Below are positions 1-5,812 of a DNA stretch of 5,982 nucleotides, in pieces. A model generated the notes under the pieces. That model was not told the origin of the DNA. It saw nothing but the letters and a program-made list of their open reading frames with translations, and ran no database searches. Numbering within the stretch: position 1 is the stretch's first letter; every line of letters starts with the position of its first letter. This stretch comes from Leptospirillum sp. (GTDB lineage Bacteria; Nitrospirota; Leptospirillia; Leptospirillales; Leptospirillaceae): contig DAIEST010000275.1 of the NCBI GenBank assembly GCA_027346125.1, positions 1-5,982 on the forward strand, written 5' to 3'. A program made the position numbers and the translations under genes.

Positions 1-247
1 ACTTCCACCTTTCCTGAGAAACACGTCTAGCGGCTCCAAAAATCAGCCGATAACAACAAAAGGGGAGTCTACCAAAATACTTGCCCAAAAAGCAAAACAC
101 CCTGTTCGTACGTTCCTGCCGGAACAATCCGGATCCCGGCAGGGAGCCCCCCGAAAGTTCCTCGCTCCTGAAAATAAACTGTGTTCGAAAATGCTCCTTG
201 CCATAGAAGACAGACGATTCTCCCATTTCCCTCAGACGGGATTCCAT
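1..247 (-). CDS. Unassigned open frame running off the left edge (doubtful)
   Basis: From the ATG at 247 a frame stays open for 82 codons to the window edge, beginning MESRLREMGESSVFYGKEHF. GGGGAG lies close before the ATG (two bases), and the start is 40 bases past the hyfI-like fragment, like the spacing of a next gene in an operon. I recognise no family. The later part is cysteine- and aromatic-rich and falls in AT-richer DNA, which looks less like a protein. It could be a real 5' end, a remnant, or chance. Otherwise this 287-base stretch contains only a hairpin. Confidence 0.2.
   Translation of the reverse strand, partial: MESRLREMGESSVFYGKEHFRTQFIFRSEELSGGSLPGSGLFRQERTNRVFCFLGKYFGRLPFCCYRLIFGAARRVSQERWK
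113..145. repeat. Hairpin in the non-coding left flank
   Basis: CCTGCCGG (115-122) pairs with CCGGCAGG (136-143) around a 13-base loop. The stem extends by a G-T and a T-A pair to 113-145. A smaller alternative stem, CCGGA-ACAA-TCCGG, is nested at 119-132. No T-run follows directly on either strand, so it is not a convincing intrinsic terminator. Confidence 0.4.
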
Positions 248-287
248 CTCTCCCCGGAGCACAACTTCTTTCCCCCGGGTGGGTTGG

Positions 288-341
288 ATCCTGATTTTCC
301 GCCGAAACCAGCTGCTCAAGACAGGCCAATATCTGTCTGGG
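288..341 (-). repeat. Direct repeat copy B: diverged hyfI 3' fragment
   Basis: This stretch encodes PRQILACLEQLVSAENQD and aligns without gaps to the hyfI end at 1579-1632, with 10 differences in 54 bases. Six of the ten differences are at third codon positions, so the copy appears to have diverged while still coding, as an allele from a related strain or a paralogue would, rather than as a fresh target-site duplication. The hyfI stop codon is replaced by CCA. Confidence 0.75.
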
Positions 342-384
342 TGCGAGAAGCCCGCCAACATCGATATCGATCAGGATGTTCGCA

Positions 385-1455
385 TCACTGACAAGCAGCA
401 ACATCGCTGCCCTCCAGAGACCGTACGGTCTGGAAGGCAATCAGCGACATTTTCATCAGTTCCGCCGCTTTTGATTCCCCGATATAACCTTCTGCGAGCG
501 CATGGAAGACCCGTTGCTCAAACACGTGCGCTTTCTCGGCCGGGTAAGGTTTTCCCGGCTCAACGAGATGCCAACCCTTGATCCGAAAGAGCTTCAGTCG
601 CCCGTCGCGCCATGCCGGTGTCACGATACCGAGATCGCGAGCCCGATAGAGAATGCCGGACATGCTGAGTCCGAACTCTTCCTTGAGCAGCGCGAGTTCT
701 TTAGGCTCGATGTCGCTGCGGTGCGCCCCGAGTTCCTGAATCACTGACTGGCGCGGGATCAGGAAGGCACCGGCAAAGCGGTTGCAGGCCATCTCCTCGT
801 CGAGATCAGCTGCCAGCCGATTGGCGAGCATCAGATGTCCAAGTTCGTGCGCGAGCGTGAAACGCTGGCGGTCGCCAGGCCAATTGCTGCCGACGACGAC
901 GATCGGAATCTGGTTGACGGATGCGGCCAATCCGTCGAATTTGGGGTTGGTGTTGGCATCGATCATGAACACCCGGATGCCGTGTGTCTCCAGAACATCG
1001 ACCAGATCGGGAATCGGATCGTAGCCCAAATCCCATACCTTGCGCACCGTTTCGGCGGCGTCCTCGATCTGAGTGAAATCGGTAACGGATACCGGAAGCC
1101 CCTCCACCGGGGAAAAAGGGAGAACAGGCGGCGCAGAGAACAGATTTTCGAGTTCGATACGACGCTCGATCTGATCGATCACCTCATGCTCGATGGCCTC
1201 CAACCGCTTTTTGGGCAGGGTACTGCGCTTGCGGTACGCAATCCGGTCGAGCGACACTGTCTCCGGACGGAAAAAATACTCGGTGCGCACATTGAGCACC
1301 CGAGCGAGCTTGAGCAGGGTACCAGACGACGGAGTCGCTTGTTCGTCCTCGTACTTCTTGATGGCGGCATGAGACAAACCGAGCCGGGATCCCAGCTCGC
1401 GAAGCGACAGGCCTGCCGCCTTCCGGGCCCGGTACAAGCGTTGACCAATCATCAT
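385..1455 (-). CDS. XRE-family regulator fused to ImmA/IrrE-type zinc peptidase (probable antitoxin)
   Basis: The protein has 356 residues from the chosen start (360 from the ATG at 1467; numbering here uses 360). An N-terminal XRE helix-turn-helix covers about 7-66 (SLRELGSRLGLSHAAIKKYE is the recognition region). A linker follows, then an ImmA/IrrE (COG2856) domain with the zinc site HELGH (207-211) in TLAHELGHLML and a downstream acidic segment DLDEEMACNRFAGAFLIP typical of the family. The C-terminal part (about 310-350) contains EGYIGESKAAELMKMS, a small helix-turn-helix-like segment. Proteins of this architecture form predicted type II toxin-antitoxin pairs with PIN-domain toxins, and the start of such a toxin gene overlaps this gene's last 20 bases. 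The toxin is broken, so this looks like an orphan antitoxin. It is probably autoregulated through the inverted repeat upstream. It is flanked by the two hyfI-end repeats and is functionally unrelated to the hyf operon. Confidence 0.88.
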   Translation of the reverse strand: MMIGQRLYRARKAAGLSLRELGSRLGLSHAAIKKYEDEQATPSSGTLLKLARVLNVRTEYFFRPETVSLDRIAYRKRSTLPKKRLEAIEHEVIDQIERRIELENLFSAPPVLPFSPVEGLPVSVTDFTQIEDAAETVRKVWDLGYDPIPDLVDVLETHGIRVFMIDANTNPKFDGLAASVNQIPIVVVGSNWPGDRQRFTLAHELGHLMLANRLAADLDEEMACNRFAGAFLIPRQSVIQELGAHRSDIEPKELALLKEEFGLSMSGILYRARDLGIVTPAWRDGRLKLFRIKGWHLVEPGKPYPAEKAHVFEQRVFHALAEGYIGESKAAELMKMSLIAFQTVRSLEGSDVAACQ

Positions 1456-1460
1456 CAGAT

Positions 1461-1465
1461 CCTCC
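1461..1465 (-). promoter_or_regulatory. Shine-Dalgarno that decides the XRE-ImmA start
   Basis: A perfect GGAGG lies five bases before the ATG at 1455. The upstream ATG at 1467 overlaps this GGAGG and has no Shine-Dalgarno of its own, so starting at 1455 is favoured. A second ATG at 1452 is also within reach. Confidence 0.55.
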
Positions 1466-1467
1466 AT

Positions 1468-1514
1468 TTGAGGTTTACAATAGTAATTAAAACAATTATT
1501 ATTGTAAACCTCAA
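1468..1514 (-). promoter_or_regulatory. Operator: perfect 15+15 bp inverted repeat upstream of the XRE-ImmA gene
   Basis: The arm TTGAGGTTTACAATA (1468-1482) is repeated exactly inverted at 1500-1514 (TATTGTAAACCTCAA), separated by a 17-base AT-rich centre. It abuts the XRE-ImmA coding region and contains that gene's likely promoter. XRE-type antitoxins commonly bind such repeats to repress their own operon, so this is most likely the autoregulatory operator. The perfection of the repeat is directly seen; the binding is inferred. Confidence 0.75.
1480..1508 (-). promoter_or_regulatory. Putative sigma-70 promoter of the XRE-ImmA/PIN unit
   Basis: A -35-like TTTACA (1503-1508, five of six to TTGACA), a 17-base spacer and a -10-like TACTAT (1480-1485, four of six to TATAAT) lie on the minus strand. 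The -35 box is inside the distal operator arm, and the -10 overlaps the proximal arm by three bases, so a bound repressor would block polymerase. Transcription would begin near 1473, leaving a very short leader. Confidence 0.5.
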
Positions 1515-1520
1515 GACCCC

Positions 1521-1544
1521 GGATTCCTGATCAGGACCGGATCC
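1521..1544. repeat. Imperfect palindrome between hyfI and the XRE-ImmA gene
   Basis: The core TCCTGATCAGGA (1525-1536) is a perfect 12-base palindrome, flanked by GGAT on the left and ATCC on the right with a four-base offset. It lies in the 60-base gap after hyfI. There is no U-tract, so a standard Rho-independent terminator is not supported. It could be a protein-binding site, a weak transcript end, or chance in GC-rich DNA. Confidence 0.3.
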
Positions 1545-1575
1545 AGGCCCCTCGACCGGTTGGGATATCTGACCA

Positions 1576-2067
1576 TCAGTCCTTGTTTTCGGCCGAAACC
1601 AGTTGCTCAAGGTAGGCCAGTATCCGTTTGGGCTCCGGGGGACACCCCGGGATCTGCCCGTCGACCGGAATCACTTCCGGGACTCCCCCCGAAACGGCGT
1701 AACTCCCGCGAAAGATCCCCCCGTTACAGGCGCAATCCCCCAACGCGATCACATAACGGGGATCCGGCATCGCCTCATGAGCGGCCCTCAGGGCATCCTT
1801 CATCGCCAGCGTGACCGGACCCGTCACCAGCAGGACATCGGCGTGACGAGGGGACGCCACAAAACGGATCCCGATGGACTCCGGGGCGTAGAACGCCTGG
1901 GTGAACGCATGGAGTTCCAGTTCGCATGCATTGCAGGATCCCGCATCCACATGGCGGACAGCAAGGCTTCCCCTGACAAGGGGACAGGGCTTCACCGGAG
2001 GACCTGGCTCCGGGAGGGGTTCGGTGAGCGTTCCGGTCCTGAAGATTTTCAGCAGTATCTTATGCAT
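1576..2067 (-). CDS. hyfI: HyfI (HycG/NuoB-like) iron-sulfur small subunit
   Basis: This is a 163-residue NuoB / hydrogenase small-subunit protein. The ligands for the proximal 4Fe-4S (N2-like) cluster are all present: C45 and C48 in AGSCNACELE, C112 in GDCACNGG and C142 in GCPPEP. The spacing CxxC-x63-C-x29-C fits the family. It should pair with HyfG and pass electrons at their interface. It is shorter than E. coli HyfI/HycG (about 250) but complete in its core. The ATG is preceded by GGGGGTGG. The hyfG stop is in the same frame 39 bases upstream, so no longer form is possible. The usual order hyfG-hyfH-hyfI is broken: no ferredoxin-like hyfH is present. The last 18 sense codons occur again, diverged, at 288-341. 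Confidence 0.92.
   Translation of the reverse strand: MHKILLKIFRTGTLTEPLPEPGPPVKPCPLVRGSLAVRHVDAGSCNACELELHAFTQAFYAPESIGIRFVASPRHADVLLVTGPVTLAMKDALRAAHEAMPDPRYVIALGDCACNGGIFRGSYAVSGGVPEVIPVDGQIPGCPPEPKRILAYLEQLVSAENKD
1579..1632 (-). repeat. Direct repeat copy A: functional 3' end of hyfI
   Basis: The last 18 sense codons of hyfI (PKRILAYLEQLVSAENKD) match 288-341 on the same strand at 44 of 54 positions without gaps. The TGA stop follows directly. The homology ends abruptly upstream, where hyfI continues with GCPPE and the other copy continues with PIN-domain sequence. The two copies start 1291 bases apart and bracket the XRE-ImmA gene. Confidence 0.75.
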
Positions 2068-2106
2068 TTTCCACCCCCGTCCCCGCCATCGGGCAATAGG
2101 TCCGCA

Positions 2107-3681
2107 TTACAGATCGTGTCCGCTGTAGCTGAGGTTGAACGACTTGTTGATCAACGGAAAGTCGGCCACAAGATTTCCCGGAACCGTCTGTTCGAGCGCT
2201 GGCCAAAGGAGCCATGAAGGATCGTGACAATGGGCATCGAGAACAGTCCCTCCGGAACCGAGACGCACCCAGCAGAGCACCTCGCCCCGCCAGCCCTCCA
2301 CCCAGCCGACTCCTTCGAAAGGGGAGAACGTCTCTTCCGGCTGAATGAAAAACGGGCCCTCGGGCAAGGCCTCCAGAACCGAGTCGAGAAACGACAGGGA
2401 ATGGCGGACCTCCTGGAAGCGGACCTGAACCCGGGCCGAGACATCCCCCAGCCGGGAGATCGACACCGGCACATGCACCTGATCGTAGGGCGGAACGGGA
2501 TGGGAATGTCTCAGGTCGTACATCTGTCCGCTCGCCCTTCCCGCAACGCCCCCCAGCCCCCATCTGCCCGCCAGCATCGGATCGAGCCACCCGGTCCCGG
2601 AGAAACGATCCTGCAACCCTCCGTGCTCGTCATAAATCGTCTTGAGTTCCAGAACATCCGACTTGGTCCTGGCGCATTCTTCTCGCAACAGGGCAAGTTC
2701 CTGCCTGCCGAGATCCCCGGCGACACCGCCCGGAACGACCGTATCCATCAGGTAGCGGTGGCCGAAGATCCGGGCATTGGTCCTCAAGAACTCCTCTTTC
2801 AGACGGCCGAACTGGACCGAACCGAAACCGAACCCCGCATCGTTTCCCAGGGCGCCAAGATCCCCGAGATGATTGGCGATGCGTTCCCGTTCAAGAAGAA
2901 TGGAGCGGATCCAGAGCGCTCTCCGGGGAGGGGGAGAACCGGTGGCCACCTCGACCGCATCGGAAAAAGCGGTCTGGAAAGCCACCGCGGAATCCCCCGA
3001 AACCCGTCCGGCAAGCCGGGCGGCATCCGAAACGGAACGGTTCCGGAAAAGCGTTCTCACCCCCTTGTGCGCGAATCCGAAACGCTCTTCCATCCGGAGA
3101 AGCTTCTCTCCCACGACCTGAAAACGAAAATGGCCGGGCTCGATGATTCCGGCATGAATGGGTCCGACAGGAATCTCGTGCACTCCCTCCCCCTCGACAC
3201 GGACGAACGGATACTCCTCCTGCGGAGAATCCGCGCCTTCCGGGGATCGCTGGAAAGACGCATCCTGCGGAACCATCGGGGGGCCATCCCAGAGACCGTG
3301 ATCCAGCCATGGTCTCTGGTCGGAAAGACCTGCGGGATCCCAGCCGTACAGATCCCGCACGGCCCGTTCCAGGCGATTGGCCAGGGGAAAGAGGAAGGCG
3401 ATGGAAGGAAACGACCGGTCGTCGGCCGACAGCCGGAACCGGTAAAGGAGAAGTCCTTCCGCATCGGAAAATGCGGCCAGCACCGCCGGATCCGCCCCGG
3501 AAGTCCATGAGCCCCAGAGAGAGACGAGCCTTCCTCCCCGCTCCTTGATCCGCCGGACCCCCTCCAGATAAAGCCCGGGAGATTCGGGAGACGCCAGCGC
3601 AAACGGAACGGAAAAAGGAAACGGGGTTCCGAACGGGATCTCCCCATCCGGTCCGGACGACCATTCGATCGGGTTCAGCAT
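2107..3681 (-). CDS. hyfG: HyfG-like large subunit without NiFe-binding cysteines (Ehr-type)
   Basis: This is a 524-residue fusion of a NuoC-like domain (about 1-150; LERAVRDLYGWDP then DQRPWLDH) and a NuoD / hydrogenase large-subunit domain (about 160-524; VHEIPVGPIHAGIIEPGHF and FGFAHKGVR are typical of HycE/HyfG). In NiFe hydrogenases the metal is held by RxCGxC near the start of this domain and DPCxxC near the C-terminus. Here the first reads RVSGDS (226-231), and the end reads FNLSYSGHDL with no cysteine. Only C336, C470 and C485 exist, none in a CxxC pair, so the protein cannot build a normal NiFe site. The fold-defining motifs are intact and the frame is uninterrupted, so this looks like a working non-hydrogenase relative, as in energy-converting hydrogenase-related complexes, rather than a decayed gene. 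hyfI follows after 39 bases. Its substrate is unknown. Confidence 0.9.
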   Translation of the reverse strand: MLNPIEWSSGPDGEIPFGTPFPFSVPFALASPESPGLYLEGVRRIKERGGRLVSLWGSWTSGADPAVLAAFSDAEGLLLYRFRLSADDRSFPSIAFLFPLANRLERAVRDLYGWDPAGLSDQRPWLDHGLWDGPPMVPQDASFQRSPEGADSPQEEYPFVRVEGEGVHEIPVGPIHAGIIEPGHFRFQVVGEKLLRMEERFGFAHKGVRTLFRNRSVSDAARLAGRVSGDSAVAFQTAFSDAVEVATGSPPPRRALWIRSILLERERIANHLGDLGALGNDAGFGFGSVQFGRLKEEFLRTNARIFGHRYLMDTVVPGGVAGDLGRQELALLREECARTKSDVLELKTIYDEHGGLQDRFSGTGWLDPMLAGRWGLGGVAGRASGQMYDLRHSHPVPPYDQVHVPVSISRLGDVSARVQVRFQEVRHSLSFLDSVLEALPEGPFFIQPEETFSPFEGVGWVEGWRGEVLCWVRLGSGGTVLDAHCHDPSWLLWPALEQTVPGNLVADFPLINKSFNLSYSGHDL

Positions 3682-3686
3682 CTCAT

Positions 3687-3690
3687 CCTC
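3687..3690 (-). promoter_or_regulatory. Shine-Dalgarno of hyfG
   Basis: GAGG sits five bases before the ATG at 3681 and overlaps the last base of the hyfF stop codon. It fixes the hyfG start at MLNPIEW even though the same frame stays open for another 1.6 kb upstream. A nearer ATG (3684-3686) is out of frame and meets a stop after three codons. Confidence 0.6.
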
Positions 3691-5144
3691 TAAAGTGTGC
3701 CGAGCAGGTAACGGGCAGCGTTTTGATACCATCCCCAGAGAAACGAGGGAAGTCCGAGCCCCAGGATCAGGACAAGGAAAAGATGGGCTCCGACAGGAAT
3801 TCTCGAGAAGGACGGAAGAGGACCGGCAGGAGCCTCCTCTCCGGAGACCATCTCCAGGATCCTGCGCATCAGAACCCCGAAAGCGACGGCGAGCGCAATC
3901 GCAAGAAAGGGGGCCGCCCAGGGATTCCAGTGCAGAAGGGAATCGAAAATCAGGAATTCGCTGGTAAAAATCCCGAACGGCGGCACCCCCAGAATGGCGC
4001 AACCCGAAAAAATAAGGGACCATCCGAGAAAAGGAGCGTGCTTCAATACTCCCCTGATCCCGTCGATCTTTTGGGAGCCGCACCATTGGGACACCGTTCC
4101 GACCAGAAAAAAGAGCGAGGATTTTGTGAGGCTGTGGAATGTCATGTGGACGAGCGCCGCAAGCGTTCCGATTTCTCCGCCGATTCCGAAACCCAGTGTT
4201 GCGATGCCCAGATGCTCGATCGAAGAGTAGGAGAAAAGACGCTTGACGTCCTTTCGCCCCCACATGGAGAAAACGGCGACCCAAATGCTCAGCAGGCCGA
4301 ACACGATGAGAATCCCGGAGGTGAAGGAAACGCCCAGCGCCCCGTCGACCAACAGCTTGATCCGCACGATGGCATATAAAGCCACGTTCAGCAGAAGGCC
4401 GGAAAGGATTGCCGATGCGGGGGTGGGTCCTTCCGCATGGGCGTCCGGAAGCCAGCCGTGAAGGGGAACAATCCCGACCTTGGTCCCGAACCCCACAAAG
4501 AAAAAAATGAACGAGAGAAGGAGGACCTGAGGGTTCAGATGGGCTTTGACCTGATTCAGGGTTGTCCAGAGAAGGGCCGTTCCTCCCGGCCCCAATTCCT
4601 TTTCCGCGGCAAAATACAACAGGATGAGTCCGAAGAACGCCTGCGCGATCCCCACACCCAGAAGAACGAAATATTTCCATGCCGCTTCGATGCTCTTGGG
4701 AGAGCGGTAAAGGCTGATCAAAAACGCGTTGGAAAGGGTCGCCGCTTCCAGGGCGACCCACAACAGGCCCAGATTGTTGGAGAAAAGCCCCAGCAGCATG
4801 GCAAAGATCAGCATCTGGTACATGCTGTGGTAGAGTCGGAGCCGGGCGGAGTCGAACTGTCCCCGGCCCTGTTCGAACCGGATATAGTGGACGGAAAAAA
4901 CAGAGGTCGTCGTGGCCACCAGACCTGTCAGAACCACAAAAATGATATTCAGGTCGTCGGCAAAAAGCTGGTTCGAAAGGACAAAAATCCTGGCTCCGGA
5001 AACATGGTGCGCCACATTCAGCGAGGCAAGAAACGTCAGCGCCGACGCCCCGACATTGAAACGCGACGCCCAGGGTCGGGCGCCGAAAAAAGCCAGGAAT
5101 GCGGCAGATCCCAAAGGGATCAGAAGGGTAGCGAGTATTTCCAT
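3690..5144 (-). CDS. hyfF: HyfF, antiporter-like (NuoL/M/N family) proton-translocating subunit
   Basis: This is a 484-residue polytopic protein of the Mrp-antiporter / NuoLMN family, with about 14 hydrophobic segments. The expected functional residues are visible: E133 in the fifth-helix region (WVALEAATLS), K222 in GFGTKVGIVPLHGWLPDAH, the following HAEGPTPASAILSG loop typical of the family, H333 and H337 in HMTFHSLTKSSLFF with K341, and E396 in the GIFTSEFLIF motif. These form the Glu/Lys/His chain that carries protons in complex I antiporter subunits, so ion pumping looks intact. E. coli HyfF is a little longer (about 526). The ATG start follows the hyfE stop by 5 bases and has only a weak Shine-Dalgarno, which suggests coupling. 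The TAG stop overlaps the Shine-Dalgarno of hyfG. Confidence 0.92.
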   Translation of the reverse strand: MEILATLLIPLGSAAFLAFFGARPWASRFNVGASALTFLASLNVAHHVSGARIFVLSNQLFADDLNIIFVVLTGLVATTTSVFSVHYIRFEQGRGQFDSARLRLYHSMYQMLIFAMLLGLFSNNLGLLWVALEAATLSNAFLISLYRSPKSIEAAWKYFVLLGVGIAQAFFGLILLYFAAEKELGPGGTALLWTTLNQVKAHLNPQVLLLSFIFFFVGFGTKVGIVPLHGWLPDAHAEGPTPASAILSGLLLNVALYAIVRIKLLVDGALGVSFTSGILIVFGLLSIWVAVFSMWGRKDVKRLFSYSSIEHLGIATLGFGIGGEIGTLAALVHMTFHSLTKSSLFFLVGTVSQWCGSQKIDGIRGVLKHAPFLGWSLIFSGCAILGVPPFGIFTSEFLIFDSLLHWNPWAAPFLAIALAVAFGVLMRRILEMVSGEEAPAGPLPSFSRIPVGAHLFLVLILGLGLPSFLWGWYQNAARYLLGTL

Positions 5145-5149
5145 GTCTT

Positions 5150-5812
5150 TTAGTCTTCCCAGGTTTTTTCCAGTCGTTCCAGATCGAGGTTCTCGAAACT
5201 TTCCCGTATTTGAAAAAAGAACACTCCGAACAGAAGGGTCCCGACCAGAACGTCGAGCGCCACGCCAAGCTCCACGATCATGGGCATCCCGTAAGTCGCG
5301 TTGATCGCCGAAAACAGAAGGCCGTTTTCGAGACTGAGCAGGCCCAGCACCTGGGTGACGGCTTTCCTTCGCGACAGGATGACCAGAAAGGACAGAAGAA
5401 CGGTGGCGAGACCGAACCCGATCAACCCCTTCGAAATGGTGTTGGCCATCAGCGTCAGCGGTGCGGCGAGACTGGAGGAAAAAACCACGATCAGGATCCC
5501 GGTCACCATGGTCAGGGGAACATTCACCACAACCTCGACCTCCCCCCGAAGCCTCAGCCGGTGAATCAGCCGGAACAGGAGAACGGGGAGGACGACCACT
5601 TTGAGCGCAAGGGTGAAAAAGGCCAGCAGAAAAAGATGTTTCTCGCCCGAGACCACCCCGACAAAAATGGCATTGGCCGTCAGGATGATTCCCTGGACCG
5701 TGAAGACCCGGATCATGGTGAAGATGCGCCGGATGGACAGCATGACAAAAACAGTCAGCAGCAGAAGGCCACCCAGAAGCTGGATCACGGATTGTGCGAC
5801 CGGATGTCCCAC
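5150..5812 (-). CDS. hyfE: HyfE, NuoK-like membrane subunit of a hydrogenase-4-type complex
   Basis: This is a 220-residue, almost wholly hydrophobic protein with about seven predicted membrane helices (roughly residues 8-27, 35-53, 58-83, 97-116, 126-147, 152-174 and 178-200) and a short charged cytoplasmic tail. Its C-terminal half resembles NuoK: the stretch around SLENGLLFSA carries an intramembrane glutamate (E162) and the next helix another (E181), likely counterparts of the paired NuoK glutamates on the proton path. The length fits HyfE of E. coli (about 216). The start is GTG directly after the hyfC stop, with GAGGT four bases upstream; the first in-frame ATG (M24) would cut off the first helix. 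The stop lies 5 bases before the hyfF start. Role by family: ion-translocating membrane arm. Confidence 0.88.
   Translation of the reverse strand: MGHPVAQSVIQLLGGLLLLTVFVMLSIRRIFTMIRVFTVQGIILTANAIFVGVVSGEKHLFLLAFFTLALKVVVLPVLLFRLIHRLRLRGEVEVVVNVPLTMVTGILIVVFSSSLAAPLTLMANTISKGLIGFGLATVLLSFLVILSRRKAVTQVLGLLSLENGLLFSAINATYGMPMIVELGVALDVLVGTLLFGVFFFQIRESFENLDLERLEKTWED

Larger units (their letters stand above)
69..404 (-). pseudogene. Truncated PIN-domain toxin gene joined in frame to a hyfI 3' fragment
   Basis: The ATG at 404 overlaps the antitoxin gene by 20 bases, an arrangement typical of translationally coupled toxin-antitoxin pairs. The first ~21 residues, MLLLVSDANILIDIDVGGLL, match the start of PIN-domain nucleases, in which the aspartate of the VSDAN segment is the first metal ligand. 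After residue 21 (about base 342) the sequence switches to PRQILACLEQLVSAENQD, a copy of the HyfI C-terminus. The HyfI stop has been lost and the frame runs on with unrelated sequence to a TAG at 69-71, giving a 111-residue chimera. The remaining PIN acidic residues are absent, so nuclease activity is not expected. The PIN call rests on a short N-terminus plus context; the chimeric junction is seen directly. Confidence 0.6.

Noticed and set aside
113..145. Hairpin considered as a Rho-independent terminator for the toxin-antitoxin unit
   Set aside because: The stem is real but no T-tract follows on either strand; the first T-rich stretch on the minus strand comes about 15 bases later.
835..1530. 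Plus-strand open frame of 231 codons opposite the XRE-ImmA gene
   Set aside because: It is antisense to a gene with clear HTH and HELGH motifs, crosses the operator and promoter, and shows no domain of its own.
1521..1544. Palindrome after hyfI considered as the hyf operon terminator
   Set aside because: It has no U-tract and an imperfect stem, so it is only listed as a repeat.
288..1632. The flanking repeats considered as att sites of an integrase-driven island or an IS target duplication
   Set aside because: There is no integrase, transposase or terminal inverted repeat in the window. The copies are 81% identical rather than identical, and 54 bases is too long for an IS target duplication.
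2224..3510. Plus-strand open frame of 428 codons opposite hyfG
   Set aside because: Its composition is that of an antisense shadow of GC-rich coding DNA (rich in R, G, P, E), with no recognisable domain, while the minus strand encodes an unmistakable HyfG.
3682..5268. N-terminal extension of the hyfG frame to a 1053-residue protein starting at 5268
   Set aside because: The frame is open only as a shadow of hyfF, whose NuoLMN motifs are clear in another frame. The extension is Arg/Gly/Ser/Pro-rich without family features, and hyfG has a good Shine-Dalgarno and start at 3681.
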